Shown piece after piece: positions 6,634 through 13,684 of a stretch of DNA of 16,747 nucleotides. How positions within the stretch are numbered: the first letter of the stretch is position 1; the number at the start of each line of letters is the position of its first letter. The notes beneath the pieces were generated by a model. It saw only the letters and a program-made list of their open reading frames with translations, searched no databases and had not been told where the DNA came from. Position numbers and translations under genes: made by a program. Source of the DNA: Pedosphaera sp. (lineage in GTDB: Bacteria > Verrucomicrobiota > Verrucomicrobiia > Limisphaerales > SIAT01); NCBI GenBank assembly GCA_009691645.1, contig SIAT01000018.1:1-16747 (forward strand), in the 5' to 3' direction.

Positions 6634-7058
6634 TGAAGCTTCTCACAGGTGTGGACAGCGCAGCTTCCGCCATCCAGGCGGAAAAGACTCGTTTGGATGT
6701 CATCGCGCAGAACATCGCCAACGCGAACACCACGCGCGGCTTGGATGGCAAGCCGTACCAGCGCCAGACGGTCCGGTTCGAGACCTTCATGAACCAGCAG
6801 TTCGGCGTGCAGAACTCCGACGCTTCGAAGATGGTCCGAGTGGCTGGCATTCAGAAGGACCCCCGGCCTTTCGTGGAGATTTACCAGCCGGGCCATCCCG
6901 AAGCCAACCCCGAGGGGATGGTTGCCTATCCGAACGTGAACATTCACGAAGAGATGGCCGATATGATCGCCGCCTCGCGCTCGATGGAAGCCAGCTTGGC
7001 CATCATTCGCAACGCGCGCCACATGGCGCTGCAAACTCTCGCTCTCGGCAAACGCTGA
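6630..7058 (+). CDS. flgC: Flagellar basal-body proximal rod protein FlgC
   Basis: FlgC is a second proximal rod subunit. The 142 residues begin MMKLLTGVDSAASAIQAEKT and contain LDVIAQNIANANTTRG, the rod/hook N-terminal signature, and end with NIHEEMADMIAASRSMEASL...NARHMALQTLALGKR, the conserved FlgC C-terminal helix. The start overlaps the flgB stop (ATGA); the second ATG at 6633 is an equally possible start. The length is typical of FlgC. fliE follows after 8 bp. Confidence 0.96.
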   Translation: MMKLLTGVDSAASAIQAEKTRLDVIAQNIANANTTRGLDGKPYQRQTVRFETFMNQQFGVQNSDASKMVRVAGIQKDPRPFVEIYQPGHPEANPEGMVAYPNVNIHEEMADMIAASRSMEASLAIIRNARHMALQTLALGKR

Positions 7059-7066
7059 TTTAATCC

Positions 7067-7465
7067 ATGCTGCCCATCGCGTCCATCGCCAGCCAGTCGT
7101 TGCCGCAGTTCGCCGCGCTTCAGATGCGCCCGGACATGCTCGCGCAACAGATGGCGACGCGCGCGCAGAACACCATCTCGCCCGCCGAGATGGGCGGGAT
7201 CAACAGTGCCGGTGGGGTCGGCTCCGCGCAGGCGGCCACGATTCCCGGCGGTTTCGGCAACGTCCTCGAGCATTTCGTTCATCAGGTGAACGACAAGCAA
7301 TTGCAGGCCACGCAGTCCGTCACCGGCCTGCTCGCGGGCGAGAATGTGCCGCTCCATCAGGCGATGATCGCGATGGAGGAGGCCAGTGTTTCCTTCCAGC
7401 TCATGGTCGAGGTCCGCAACAAGCTGCTGGAGGGCTATCAGGAATTGATGCGGATGCAGGTTTGA
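7067..7465 (+). CDS. fliE: Flagellar hook-basal body adaptor FliE
   Basis: FliE joins the MS ring to the proximal rod and is exported early. The 132 residues have a poorly conserved, Gln/Ala/Gly-rich N-terminal half. The diagnostic C-terminal part is FGNVLEHFVHQVNDKQLQAT, then GENVPLHQAMIAMEEASVSF, then QLMVEVRNKLLEGYQELMRM. The protein is slightly longer than the roughly 100-residue enteric FliE because of the N-terminal half. The start lies 8 bp after flgC in an AT-rich leader (GATTTAATCC) without SD. A 43-bp gap precedes fliF. Confidence 0.95.
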   Translation: MLPIASIASQSLPQFAALQMRPDMLAQQMATRAQNTISPAEMGGINSAGGVGSAQAATIPGGFGNVLEHFVHQVNDKQLQATQSVTGLLAGENVPLHQAMIAMEEASVSFQLMVEVRNKLLEGYQELMRMQV

Positions 7466-7508
7466 TTTCACCGAAGTCGTGGCAGGTTGAACGCAAGGGA
7501 TTAAAATA

Positions 7509-9284
7509 ATGCAGGCGTTGAAAGTAATGCTGGAACAGTTGGCCGGAGTCTGGAAACAGCTCGGGCTGAACCAAAAGATTATCATCGTCGCCTCCGGCCT
7601 CGCCGTGGCGATCGCGCTTGGTGCCGTGGTGCTTTTCTCCAGTCGCCCCGATTTCGCTCTGCTCTACGCCCGGCTCGATTCCGCCGAGGCCGGCAAAATC
7701 GTCGCCGCGCTCGATGAGGCCAAAACGCCCTACCAGGTGGGACAAGGCGGTGGCAGTATCTACGTGCCGCGCGACAAGGTGCACGTCACCCGCATGAGCC
7801 TCGCCGCCAAAGGGCTGCCCAAGAGCGGCGACGGCGTGGGCTACGAGATCTTCGACAAGCCTTCGTTCGGTATGTCCGATTTCGTGCAGCGCGCCAATTA
7901 CCTCCGCGCATTGCAAGGCGAGTTGGCCCGCACCATCTCGCAGATTGAAGGGGTCGAGTCCGCGCGGGTGATGATCGTCGCGCCGGAGAACCGCCTCATC
8001 GTGGATCCGAACAAGAAGCCGACCGCCTCCGTCTTCGTGAAACTCCGCGGTGTTGGCCGCCTTGAGCAGCCGCAGGTTGGTGCCATCCGCTTTCTCATCG
8101 CCAGTTCCGTCGAAGGTCTCAAGCCCAATCACGTTTCCGTGGTGGACAATTTCGGCAACGCCCTTTCCGAGAGCGACGATGATGGCTCGCTCGCTGCCCT
8201 CACTTCCGGCCAGCTCAGCGCGCGGCGTAATCTTGAGAAATATCTCGTCCAAAAAGTCGAGAGCTTGCTCGAGAAAGTCGTCGGCCCCGGCCAGGTTGTC
8301 GTGCGTGTCTCCGCTGAGGTGAACCACGATCAAGTCAACCGGACGAGCGAGTTCTTCGACCCCAAAGGGGCCGTTGAGCGGATGACGCGCAGTCAGGAGG
8401 AAACCTCCAAGACCGCCGATCCGAAGGCCGCCGGCACGCCGGGCACCACCACGAATATCAATACGGACACCAACAGCGTCACTCTTGCCGGACTCAACGC
8501 GACCGAGATGATCAAGCGCGATAACACCAAGGAATACGCCATCAGCCGCTCGACCACGAACGTCATTCAGATCGCCGGCGAGGTGAAGCGGATTACCGCC
8601 GCCGTCTTCGTCAACAAGATCACCGATGCCACCGGCAAACGCCTCGACCGTACCGCCGAGGAGGTCGAGAAGCTCCGTCGCGCCGTTCAGAACGCGCTCG
8701 GGATGAGCGCGGGGCAGGATGCCACTCGTCGCGACGAAGTCACACTCGAGGAAGTCACCTTCAATGATGTCGCCGCCACGCAGCTCACCGAGAAGTTCGA
8801 GAAGGACAACCGCACGCAGTTCTACTGGGAGATCAGCAAGAACGTCCTCTACGGCCTGCTGGCCGTTGGCGCTCTGTTCCTCTTCTGGAAACTCGCCCAA
8901 GGTTCCTCAGCCGAGTTGATTCCCACCGGCGTGCCGGTTGGTCAATTGCTCGGCGGCCAGTTCGTTTACCAAGGCGCCGGTGCCGGCGGCATGATGATGC
9001 CCGGAATGGGCGGTGCTGGTGGTACTGGTGGTGCTGGTGGTACTGGTGGTGCTGACGCAGCTGGAGTTGCTGCTGATGGTAAGAAAGAAGGAGCAGCGCC
9101 CGATGATGATGACGTGGAGGTCGTGAAAGCGAAGAAGCAAAAGCTGGTGATGGATTTCGGCCTGTCTGCGGCCCGCCCCGAACGCGTCACTATCGAAGTG
9201 CTGAAGGATTTGATCAGGGACAACCCGAATAAAATGACATCGGCTGCCCGCAACTGGCTGTCGCAGGGTAAAGACCCAAAATAG
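7509..9284 (+). CDS. fliF: Flagellar MS-ring protein FliF
   Basis: FliF forms the membrane ring on which the rotor and export gate are built. The 591 residues have membrane helix 1 at about 23-44, the YscJ/FliF ring-building domains (PDFALLYARLDSAEAGKIVA; RALQGELARTISQIEGVESA; RLIVDPNKKPTASVFVKL), a variable middle, membrane helix 2 at about 443-462 (NVLYGLLAVGALFLFWKLAQ) and a cytoplasmic tail. The last about 40 residues (DFGLSAARPERVTIEVLKDL...) match the FliG-binding end. Between helix 2 and that end is a Gly/Met-rich segment with exact GAGGTG repeats, unusual for FliF. An AAGGGA SD 8 bases upstream supports the ATG. fliG follows after 32 bp. Confidence 0.97.
   Translation: MQALKVMLEQLAGVWKQLGLNQKIIIVASGLAVAIALGAVVLFSSRPDFALLYARLDSAEAGKIVAALDEAKTPYQVGQGGGSIYVPRDKVHVTRMSLAAKGLPKSGDGVGYEIFDKPSFGMSDFVQRANYLRALQGELARTISQIEGVESARVMIVAPENRLIVDPNKKPTASVFVKLRGVGRLEQPQVGAIRFLIASSVEGLKPNHVSVVDNFGNALSESDDDGSLAALTSGQLSARRNLEKYLVQKVESLLEKVVGPGQVVVRVSAEVNHDQVNRTSEFFDPKGAVERMTRSQEETSKTADPKAAGTPGTTTNINTDTNSVTLAGLNATEMIKRDNTKEYAISRSTTNVIQIAGEVKRITAAVFVNKITDATGKRLDRTAEEVEKLRRAVQNALGMSAGQDATRRDEVTLEEVTFNDVAATQLTEKFEKDNRTQFYWEISKNVLYGLLAVGALFLFWKLAQGSSAELIPTGVPVGQLLGGQFVYQGAGAGGMMMPGMGGAGGTGGAGGTGGADAAGVAADGKKEGAAPDDDDVEVVKAKKQKLVMDFGLSAARPERVTIEVLKDLIRDNPNKMTSAARNWLSQGKDPK
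9012..9053 (+). repeat. 18-bp tandem repeat inside fliF (GAGGTG units)
   Basis: The unit GGTGCTGGTGGTACTGGT occurs twice exactly (9012-9029, 9030-9047), followed by a partial GGTGCT. It encodes Gly-Ala-Gly-Gly-Thr-Gly repeats at residues 502-515 of FliF. The run uses GGT, GCT and ACT codons, whereas flanking fliF prefers GGC and GCC, which points to recent slippage expansion. Confidence 0.9.
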
Positions 9285-9316
9285 TGGACCGAACAGGTTT
9301 AGTTTAAAAACTTACT

Positions 9317-10342
9317 ATGCCGCCTGATAACAATCCACGGGAGGAAGTTAAGCCAAAGCCATTCGGCCTGACGGCGACGCAGAAGTTGGCGGCTCTGATG
9401 ATTTTGCTCGGCGAAGATACCGCCAGCATCCTGTTGAAGGCTTTCGATGACAACGAGCGCGAGCTCGTCTCCGCGGAGATGTCGAACCTGCCGATGCTCA
9501 ATCTGGAGCAGCAGACGACCGTGTTGCAGGAGTTCACAGAGATGGCGTTGCAGGCGAATTCCGCGCTCGTCGGTTCCGTGGATTATACGCGCAACGTGCT
9601 CGAGAAGTCCGTCGGCCTCTTCAAGGCCGCCGAGATCATCGGCCGCGTCGGCACCAAGCGCACGTCCGTCGCGGCGATGCAACCGCTCATCGATCTCGAT
9701 GCCAACGGCATTTGCAATCTTCTCAAAGAGGAACAGCCGCAGACCATCGCGTTGGTCGTCAGCTATCTCTCCGCTCAAAAAGGTTCCGAGGTGTTGATGC
9801 TCCTACCCGAAGCCGTTCGCGAGCAGGTCATCGAGCGCCTCGCCACTCTCTCCTCCACGCCGATCGAGGTCGTCGAGACTGTGGGTGAAGTGCTCTCCAA
9901 GAAAATCGGTCAGAAGCTCACCCGCGCGCTGAACCAGACTGGCGGCGTCAAATCCGCCGCCGCCGTTCTCAACGCGATGGACAAGACCCAGCGCCAAAAC
10001 ATCATCAACAAGATGGACGAGCGCACGCCAGATCTCGTGCGCGCCATTCGCATGAAGATGTTCACGTTCGACGATCTTCAGACGCTCGAGGTCAAGGCGC
10101 TCCAGAAAGTCATGCGCGAAGTGGACGCCAGCAAGCTCGCCGTCGCGCTTTCCGCCGCCACCGAATCGCTTCGCAAAGTCATGCTCGGCTCCCTCTCGAA
10201 GCGCGCCGCCGAGACGGTCGCGGACGAGATCAGCAATCTCGGCAAGACCAGCTTGCGCGAGATTGAGTCCTGTCAGGACAGCATCATCGACATCGTGCGC
10301 AAGCTCGAGGCCGACGGCGAAATCAGCCTGGAAACCACCTAA
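9317..10342 (+). CDS. fliG: Flagellar motor switch protein FliG
   Basis: FliG sits on the MS ring, receives torque from MotA and takes part in direction switching. The 341 residues show the N-terminal FliF-binding domain (LTATQKLAALMILLGEDTAS), the middle domain with EQPQ at 139-142 (the family motif is EHPQ), the Gly-Gly hinge at 209-210 (NQTGGVKSAAAVL) and the C-terminal torque domain (MFTFDDLQTLEVKALQKVMR; LRKVMLGSLSKRAAETVADE). The charged residues of the last helix fit the MotA contact surface, and MotA in this window keeps Arg90 and Glu98. The leader TTTAAAAACTTACT has no SD. fliH follows 3 bp after the stop. Confidence 0.97.
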   Translation: MPPDNNPREEVKPKPFGLTATQKLAALMILLGEDTASILLKAFDDNERELVSAEMSNLPMLNLEQQTTVLQEFTEMALQANSALVGSVDYTRNVLEKSVGLFKAAEIIGRVGTKRTSVAAMQPLIDLDANGICNLLKEEQPQTIALVVSYLSAQKGSEVLMLLPEAVREQVIERLATLSSTPIEVVETVGEVLSKKIGQKLTRALNQTGGVKSAAAVLNAMDKTQRQNIINKMDERTPDLVRAIRMKMFTFDDLQTLEVKALQKVMREVDASKLAVALSAATESLRKVMLGSLSKRAAETVADEISNLGKTSLREIESCQDSIIDIVRKLEADGEISLETT

Positions 10343-10345
10343 TTT

Positions 10346-10993
10346 ATGGTCAAAGCCCGCGAAAACATCGTCACCTTTGCCCCGCTGCGCGACATCCGTC
10401 TCGCCGCCAAGGTGGTCATCGAGACAGCACGCCATCTGGCTCCGGGTGTTTCCGAGGCCGTGGTGCAGGAGCGCGAGGAGGCCGCTCACGAGCGCGGTCT
10501 CGAGGAAGGCCGCCTCGAGATGGAGGCTGGTTTCCCCGCGCGCCTCGATCAAACCCGCCGCGAATGGGAGAGCAGCGCGCAGGCTGAAGCCATCCGCCGA
10601 CTCGGCCAGCTTGAGCAATCCATCAACACCCAGATTTCTGACAAGCTCAAGGCGCTGGAAGAACCTCTTGTCGTGCTGGCCACGGAGGCGGCCATCAAGC
10701 TCGTCAATGGTTTGCCCATCGATGTCCCGATGGTCGAAGCCGCCGTGCGCGAGGCGCTCGCGCTCGTCGAGCAGAATGCCGAGGTCACCATTTTCCTCCA
10801 TCCCGAAGATCTCGCCTTGCTCAAGGAAGGCGGCTCCGAACTGCTCTCTCCCGCGCCGCATGCGCGCAAACTTAGTTTCGTCATCAACCCGCAGGTCAGC
10901 CGCGGTGGTTGTCTCGTCGAGACCACTCACGGCCTGATTGATGCCCAACGCGAGACGCGCATCGAGCTGCTGCGTCGCGCCATCCGCGAATGA
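10346..10993 (+). CDS. fliH: Flagellar export apparatus regulator FliH
   Basis: FliH binds and restrains the export ATPase FliI and docks it at the C ring. The 215 residues have a charged coiled coil at about 38-110 (VVQEREEAAHERGLEEGRLE), typical of FliH and its V-ATPase stalk relatives, followed by a C-terminal alpha/beta domain with VTIFLHPEDLALL and SRGGCLVETTHGLIDAQRET. Both motifs are diagnostic of FliH/YscL proteins. The gene starts 3 bp after fliG and overlaps fliI by 4 bp. There is no SD, so translation probably depends on coupling with fliG. Confidence 0.93.
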   Translation: MVKARENIVTFAPLRDIRLAAKVVIETARHLAPGVSEAVVQEREEAAHERGLEEGRLEMEAGFPARLDQTRREWESSAQAEAIRRLGQLEQSINTQISDKLKALEEPLVVLATEAAIKLVNGLPIDVPMVEAAVREALALVEQNAEVTIFLHPEDLALLKEGGSELLSPAPHARKLSFVINPQVSRGGCLVETTHGLIDAQRETRIELLRRAIRE

Positions 10994-12408
10994 TCCACCT
11001 GGCCGAAAACACCGCCAGCCTTCCGCCTTCGAGCATCCAGCAGGCGCGGTCGCGGTTGTTGACCTCGCGGCTCGTGGAGAATCGCGGCCGTGTCACGCAG
11101 ATGATCGGGCTGGTTATCGAGTCGCAGGGGCCGGTCGCCGCCATCGGCGAGATTTGCCGCATCGAATCGGGCGCGCCCAGCGGGGGAGTGCTCGCGGAGG
11201 TCGTCGGTTTTCGAAATCAAAATCTCCTGCTCATGCCGTTGGGCGAGCTGCACGGCATTTATCTTGGTGCGGAAGTGGTGGCCACCGGCCATTCACTGCG
11301 CGTGCCGGTGGGCGATGCCCTGCTCGGCCGTGTGATTGATGGCATGGGCCATCCACTCGACGACAAGGGCGAGTTGGAACGGCTGCCTTTGGCTGAACTG
11401 GACCTCAGCGCGCCGCACCCGCTCAAGCGCGAACGCATTTCGGAGGTCTTCCAGACCGGCATCAAGGCGATCGATACGTTCGTGCCGGTCGGTCGCGGCC
11501 AGCGTCTCGGCATCTTCGCCGGTTCCGGCGTGGGCAAGTCCACACTGCTCGGCATGATGGCGAGCAAAGCCGAGGCCGACGTGAACGTGATCGCCCTCAT
11601 CGGCGAGCGCGGCCGGGAAGTGCGCGAGTTTTTGGAGAAGGATTTGGACGAGGCCGGCCGGCGCAAGTCGGTGGTGATCGTGGCCACTTCAAACGAGCCG
11701 GCGCTGATGCGGGTGAAGGGGGCATTTCTGGCGATGACCATCGCCGAGTATTTCCGGTCACAGGGCAAAAATGTCCTGTTGATGATGGATTCCATCACGC
11801 GCTTCGCGATGGCCCAGCGTGAGATCGGCCTCGCGGTGGGCGAGCCGCCCTCGGCGCGCGGTTACACGCCGAGCGTTTTCTCGATGCTGCCGCAACTGCT
11901 CGAGCGCGCGGGCACGAGCGACAAGGGCGCCATCACCGGTCTTTTCACCGTACTGGTCGAGGGGGATGACATGAACGACCCTATCGCCGACGCGTCGCGG
12001 TCGGTGTTGGACGGCCACTTGGTCCTCTCTCGCGATCTGGCGCATCAGAATCATTATCCGGCGATCGATGTGCTGGGCAGCGTGAGCCGTCTGGCGCGGG
12101 ATTTGCTGAGTCCAGAAGAATTGGATATGGCAGGCCGTGCTCGCGAGAATCTGGCGGTGTACCGCAAGAATCAGGATCTGATCACCATCGGAGCCTACGC
12201 CGCAGGGAGCAATCCGACGGTGGATCAGTCCATCCGGCTGCAGAAGCCGCTGATGGATTTCCTCCGGCAGGATGTCAATACGGCCCATTCCCGGCCCGAG
12301 AGCTGGCAGAGCTTGGGGCGAGTGATGACGCCGGCCGCACCGGCCACTGCGCCGGTTCCGGCCGCTGCTGAACGCAAGCGGATACTGCCCCCACGGAACC
12401 TGACTTAA
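10990..12408 (+). CDS. fliI: Flagellum-specific export ATPase FliI
   Basis: FliI is the hexameric ATPase that prepares substrates for flagellar export. The 472 residues contain the Walker A loop GSGVGKST (178-185), the catalytic glutamate region IGERGRE (Glu206), Walker B NVLLMMDS with Asp267, and the F1/V1-family signature GEPPSARGYTPSVFS (284-298). The N-terminal beta-barrel and the C-terminal export-specific domain are both present. The last about 30 residues are Pro/Ala-rich and not typical. The start overlaps fliH by 4 bp (ATGA) and fliJ follows after 4 bp, the usual FliH-FliI-FliJ arrangement. No catalytic residue is missing. Confidence 0.97.
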   Translation: MIHLAENTASLPPSSIQQARSRLLTSRLVENRGRVTQMIGLVIESQGPVAAIGEICRIESGAPSGGVLAEVVGFRNQNLLLMPLGELHGIYLGAEVVATGHSLRVPVGDALLGRVIDGMGHPLDDKGELERLPLAELDLSAPHPLKRERISEVFQTGIKAIDTFVPVGRGQRLGIFAGSGVGKSTLLGMMASKAEADVNVIALIGERGREVREFLEKDLDEAGRRKSVVIVATSNEPALMRVKGAFLAMTIAEYFRSQGKNVLLMMDSITRFAMAQREIGLAVGEPPSARGYTPSVFSMLPQLLERAGTSDKGAITGLFTVLVEGDDMNDPIADASRSVLDGHLVLSRDLAHQNHYPAIDVLGSVSRLARDLLSPEELDMAGRARENLAVYRKNQDLITIGAYAAGSNPTVDQSIRLQKPLMDFLRQDVNTAHSRPESWQSLGRVMTPAAPATAPVPAAAERKRILPPRNLT

Positions 12409-12412
12409 TCGC

Positions 12413-12868
12413 ATGAAACCGTTTCAGTTCTCATTGCAAGCTGTCGCCGCCGTTCGCGAGAACGAAGAGACCCGCGCGGGCGAAGCCTACGCGCGTGCCG
12501 TGCGCTTGCGCCGGGAAGTCGCCATCAAACAACAGGAGATCGAGAACGGTATCCAGGAGAATCTCGTCGAGTGCGGCCAGGTTTTCGGCCAGGGCGTGCA
12601 CGCGGAAAAGGTCGTGCAGATTCACGCCACGCTTCGCGTGTTGCGCGCGCGGCTCAAGGAATTCAGCACCGAAGCCGATCGTTTGCAGGCCGCAGTGGAC
12701 GAGAAATGGCGGCAACTGGTTTTGGCGCGGCAGCGGCGCGAGGTGGTGGGCAAGCTCCACGACCGTCAGCTCGCCGCGCATCAGGCCGAAGACGCCCGCA
12801 CCGGGCAGCTCGGTATGGACGAGATGGCGACCTTGCGCGCAGCCGGTGCCTTGGCGTACAAGGGCTGA
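12413..12868 (+). CDS. fliJ: Flagellar export chaperone/stalk protein FliJ
   Basis: FliJ is the coiled-coil stalk that inserts into the FliI hexamer. The 151 residues begin MKPFQFSLQAVAAVRENEET, matching the FliJ opening (F-x-F-x-L-x-x-V/L-L-x-x-R). Almost the whole protein is charged helix with a hairpin around residues 55-65, as in FliJ. The sequence family is poorly conserved, so the call also rests on position directly after fliI (4 bp). The MotE/YlxF-like gene follows after 9 bp. No SD is evident. Confidence 0.9.
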   Translation: MKPFQFSLQAVAAVRENEETRAGEAYARAVRLRREVAIKQQEIENGIQENLVECGQVFGQGVHAEKVVQIHATLRVLRARLKEFSTEADRLQAAVDEKWRQLVLARQRREVVGKLHDRQLAAHQAEDARTGQLGMDEMATLRAAGALAYKG

Positions 12869-12877
12869 TAACACCCT

Positions 12878-13684
12878 ATGCAATTCCTGAAATCAGGCTG
12901 GTTCGTCGCGATCCTCGGCACGCTCGTTTTCTCGGGCTCGCTCGCTGGATTTTATTCCATGTCCAAGTCCAAGCTGATCCCCGAGATCAAGCTGCCGCCC
13001 AAGCCGGTCGCCAAGGCCACCAACGGCCCCGTCACACTCGATACTTTTACCGCCAAGACGCACGAGGATCCCGTCAAGCTCGCCAAAGAAGAGGAGGAAC
13101 GCCGGCTTGAAGAGGAAAAGGCGCGCGCCGAAAAAGAGAAGGCTCTGAGCAATCTTGTGACCGCCGGCGAACCGGGCAGCCTTTCTTTCAACAATCCCGA
13201 CGTGCTGAAATTGCAGGAAGAACTGCGCCGCCAGAACGCCGCGCTCTCCACGCGCGAGCAGGAGTTGCGCAACTTCGAGACCGAGCTGCGCCGTCAGTTC
13301 GCCGAGTTCAGCGCTCTCAGCAACGCTCTCATCTCGACCAAGAATGAGATGTCCAAAGTCTGGCAGGACCAGATGGTCGCGCTCCGCAAAGAGGATCAGG
13401 TTAAGTTCGCCGACATGGCGAAGATCTACACCAACATGCCGCCGGCCAGCGCCGTGATCGTCATCAAATCCCTCGCGCCCGATGACATCGCCCGCGTCCT
13501 TCTTTTCATGAGCGACCAGCAGGTCGCCTCCATATTCGACACCATCGCCAAAGAAGGGCCTGACGGCGCCAAGATGGTCGCCGATATCACGCAGCGATTC
13601 CGCAAGGTTTCACGCAACTTGATTGAACCCAAGTTACCCGATCTGAAGTTGCCGACCGCCCCCCCTGCGCCCCCCAAAAAATGA
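12878..13684 (+). CDS. YlxF/MotE-like membrane coiled-coil protein with MgtE-N-like domain
   Basis: The 268-residue protein has one N-terminal membrane helix (about 8-27), a Pro/Lys linker, strongly charged coiled coils (about 65-90 and 107-178) and a small helical domain (about 180-245; IYTNMPPASAVIVIKSLAPD, then DIARVLLFMSDQQVASIFDT). That last domain resembles the MgtE N-terminal/FliG-like fold found in YlxF of Bacillus and MotE of rhizobia, where MotE is a periplasmic chaperone for MotC. The tail is Pro/Lys-rich. The gene lies between fliJ and fliK, exactly the place of ylxF in Bacillus, and overlaps fliK by 4 bp (ATGA). It is longer than MotE because of the extra coiled coil. The precise function is not established by the sequence. 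Confidence 0.8.
   Translation: MQFLKSGWFVAILGTLVFSGSLAGFYSMSKSKLIPEIKLPPKPVAKATNGPVTLDTFTAKTHEDPVKLAKEEEERRLEEEKARAEKEKALSNLVTAGEPGSLSFNNPDVLKLQEELRRQNAALSTREQELRNFETELRRQFAEFSALSNALISTKNEMSKVWQDQMVALRKEDQVKFADMAKIYTNMPPASAVIVIKSLAPDDIARVLLFMSDQQVASIFDTIAKEGPDGAKMVADITQRFRKVSRNLIEPKLPDLKLPTAPPAPPKK

Noticed and set aside
7401..8900. Long open frame (about 500 codons) on the minus strand opposite fliF
   Set aside because: It lies wholly antisense to a clear fliF with all its domains. It is rich in Asp/His/Gly/Val/Leu/Arg runs typical of reversed GC-rich codons and shows no domain. It is a by-product of third-position GC bias.
9803..10948. Long minus-strand open frame opposite fliG and fliH
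   Set aside because: Same reason: antisense to two well-supported genes, with no recognisable motif and no operon context.
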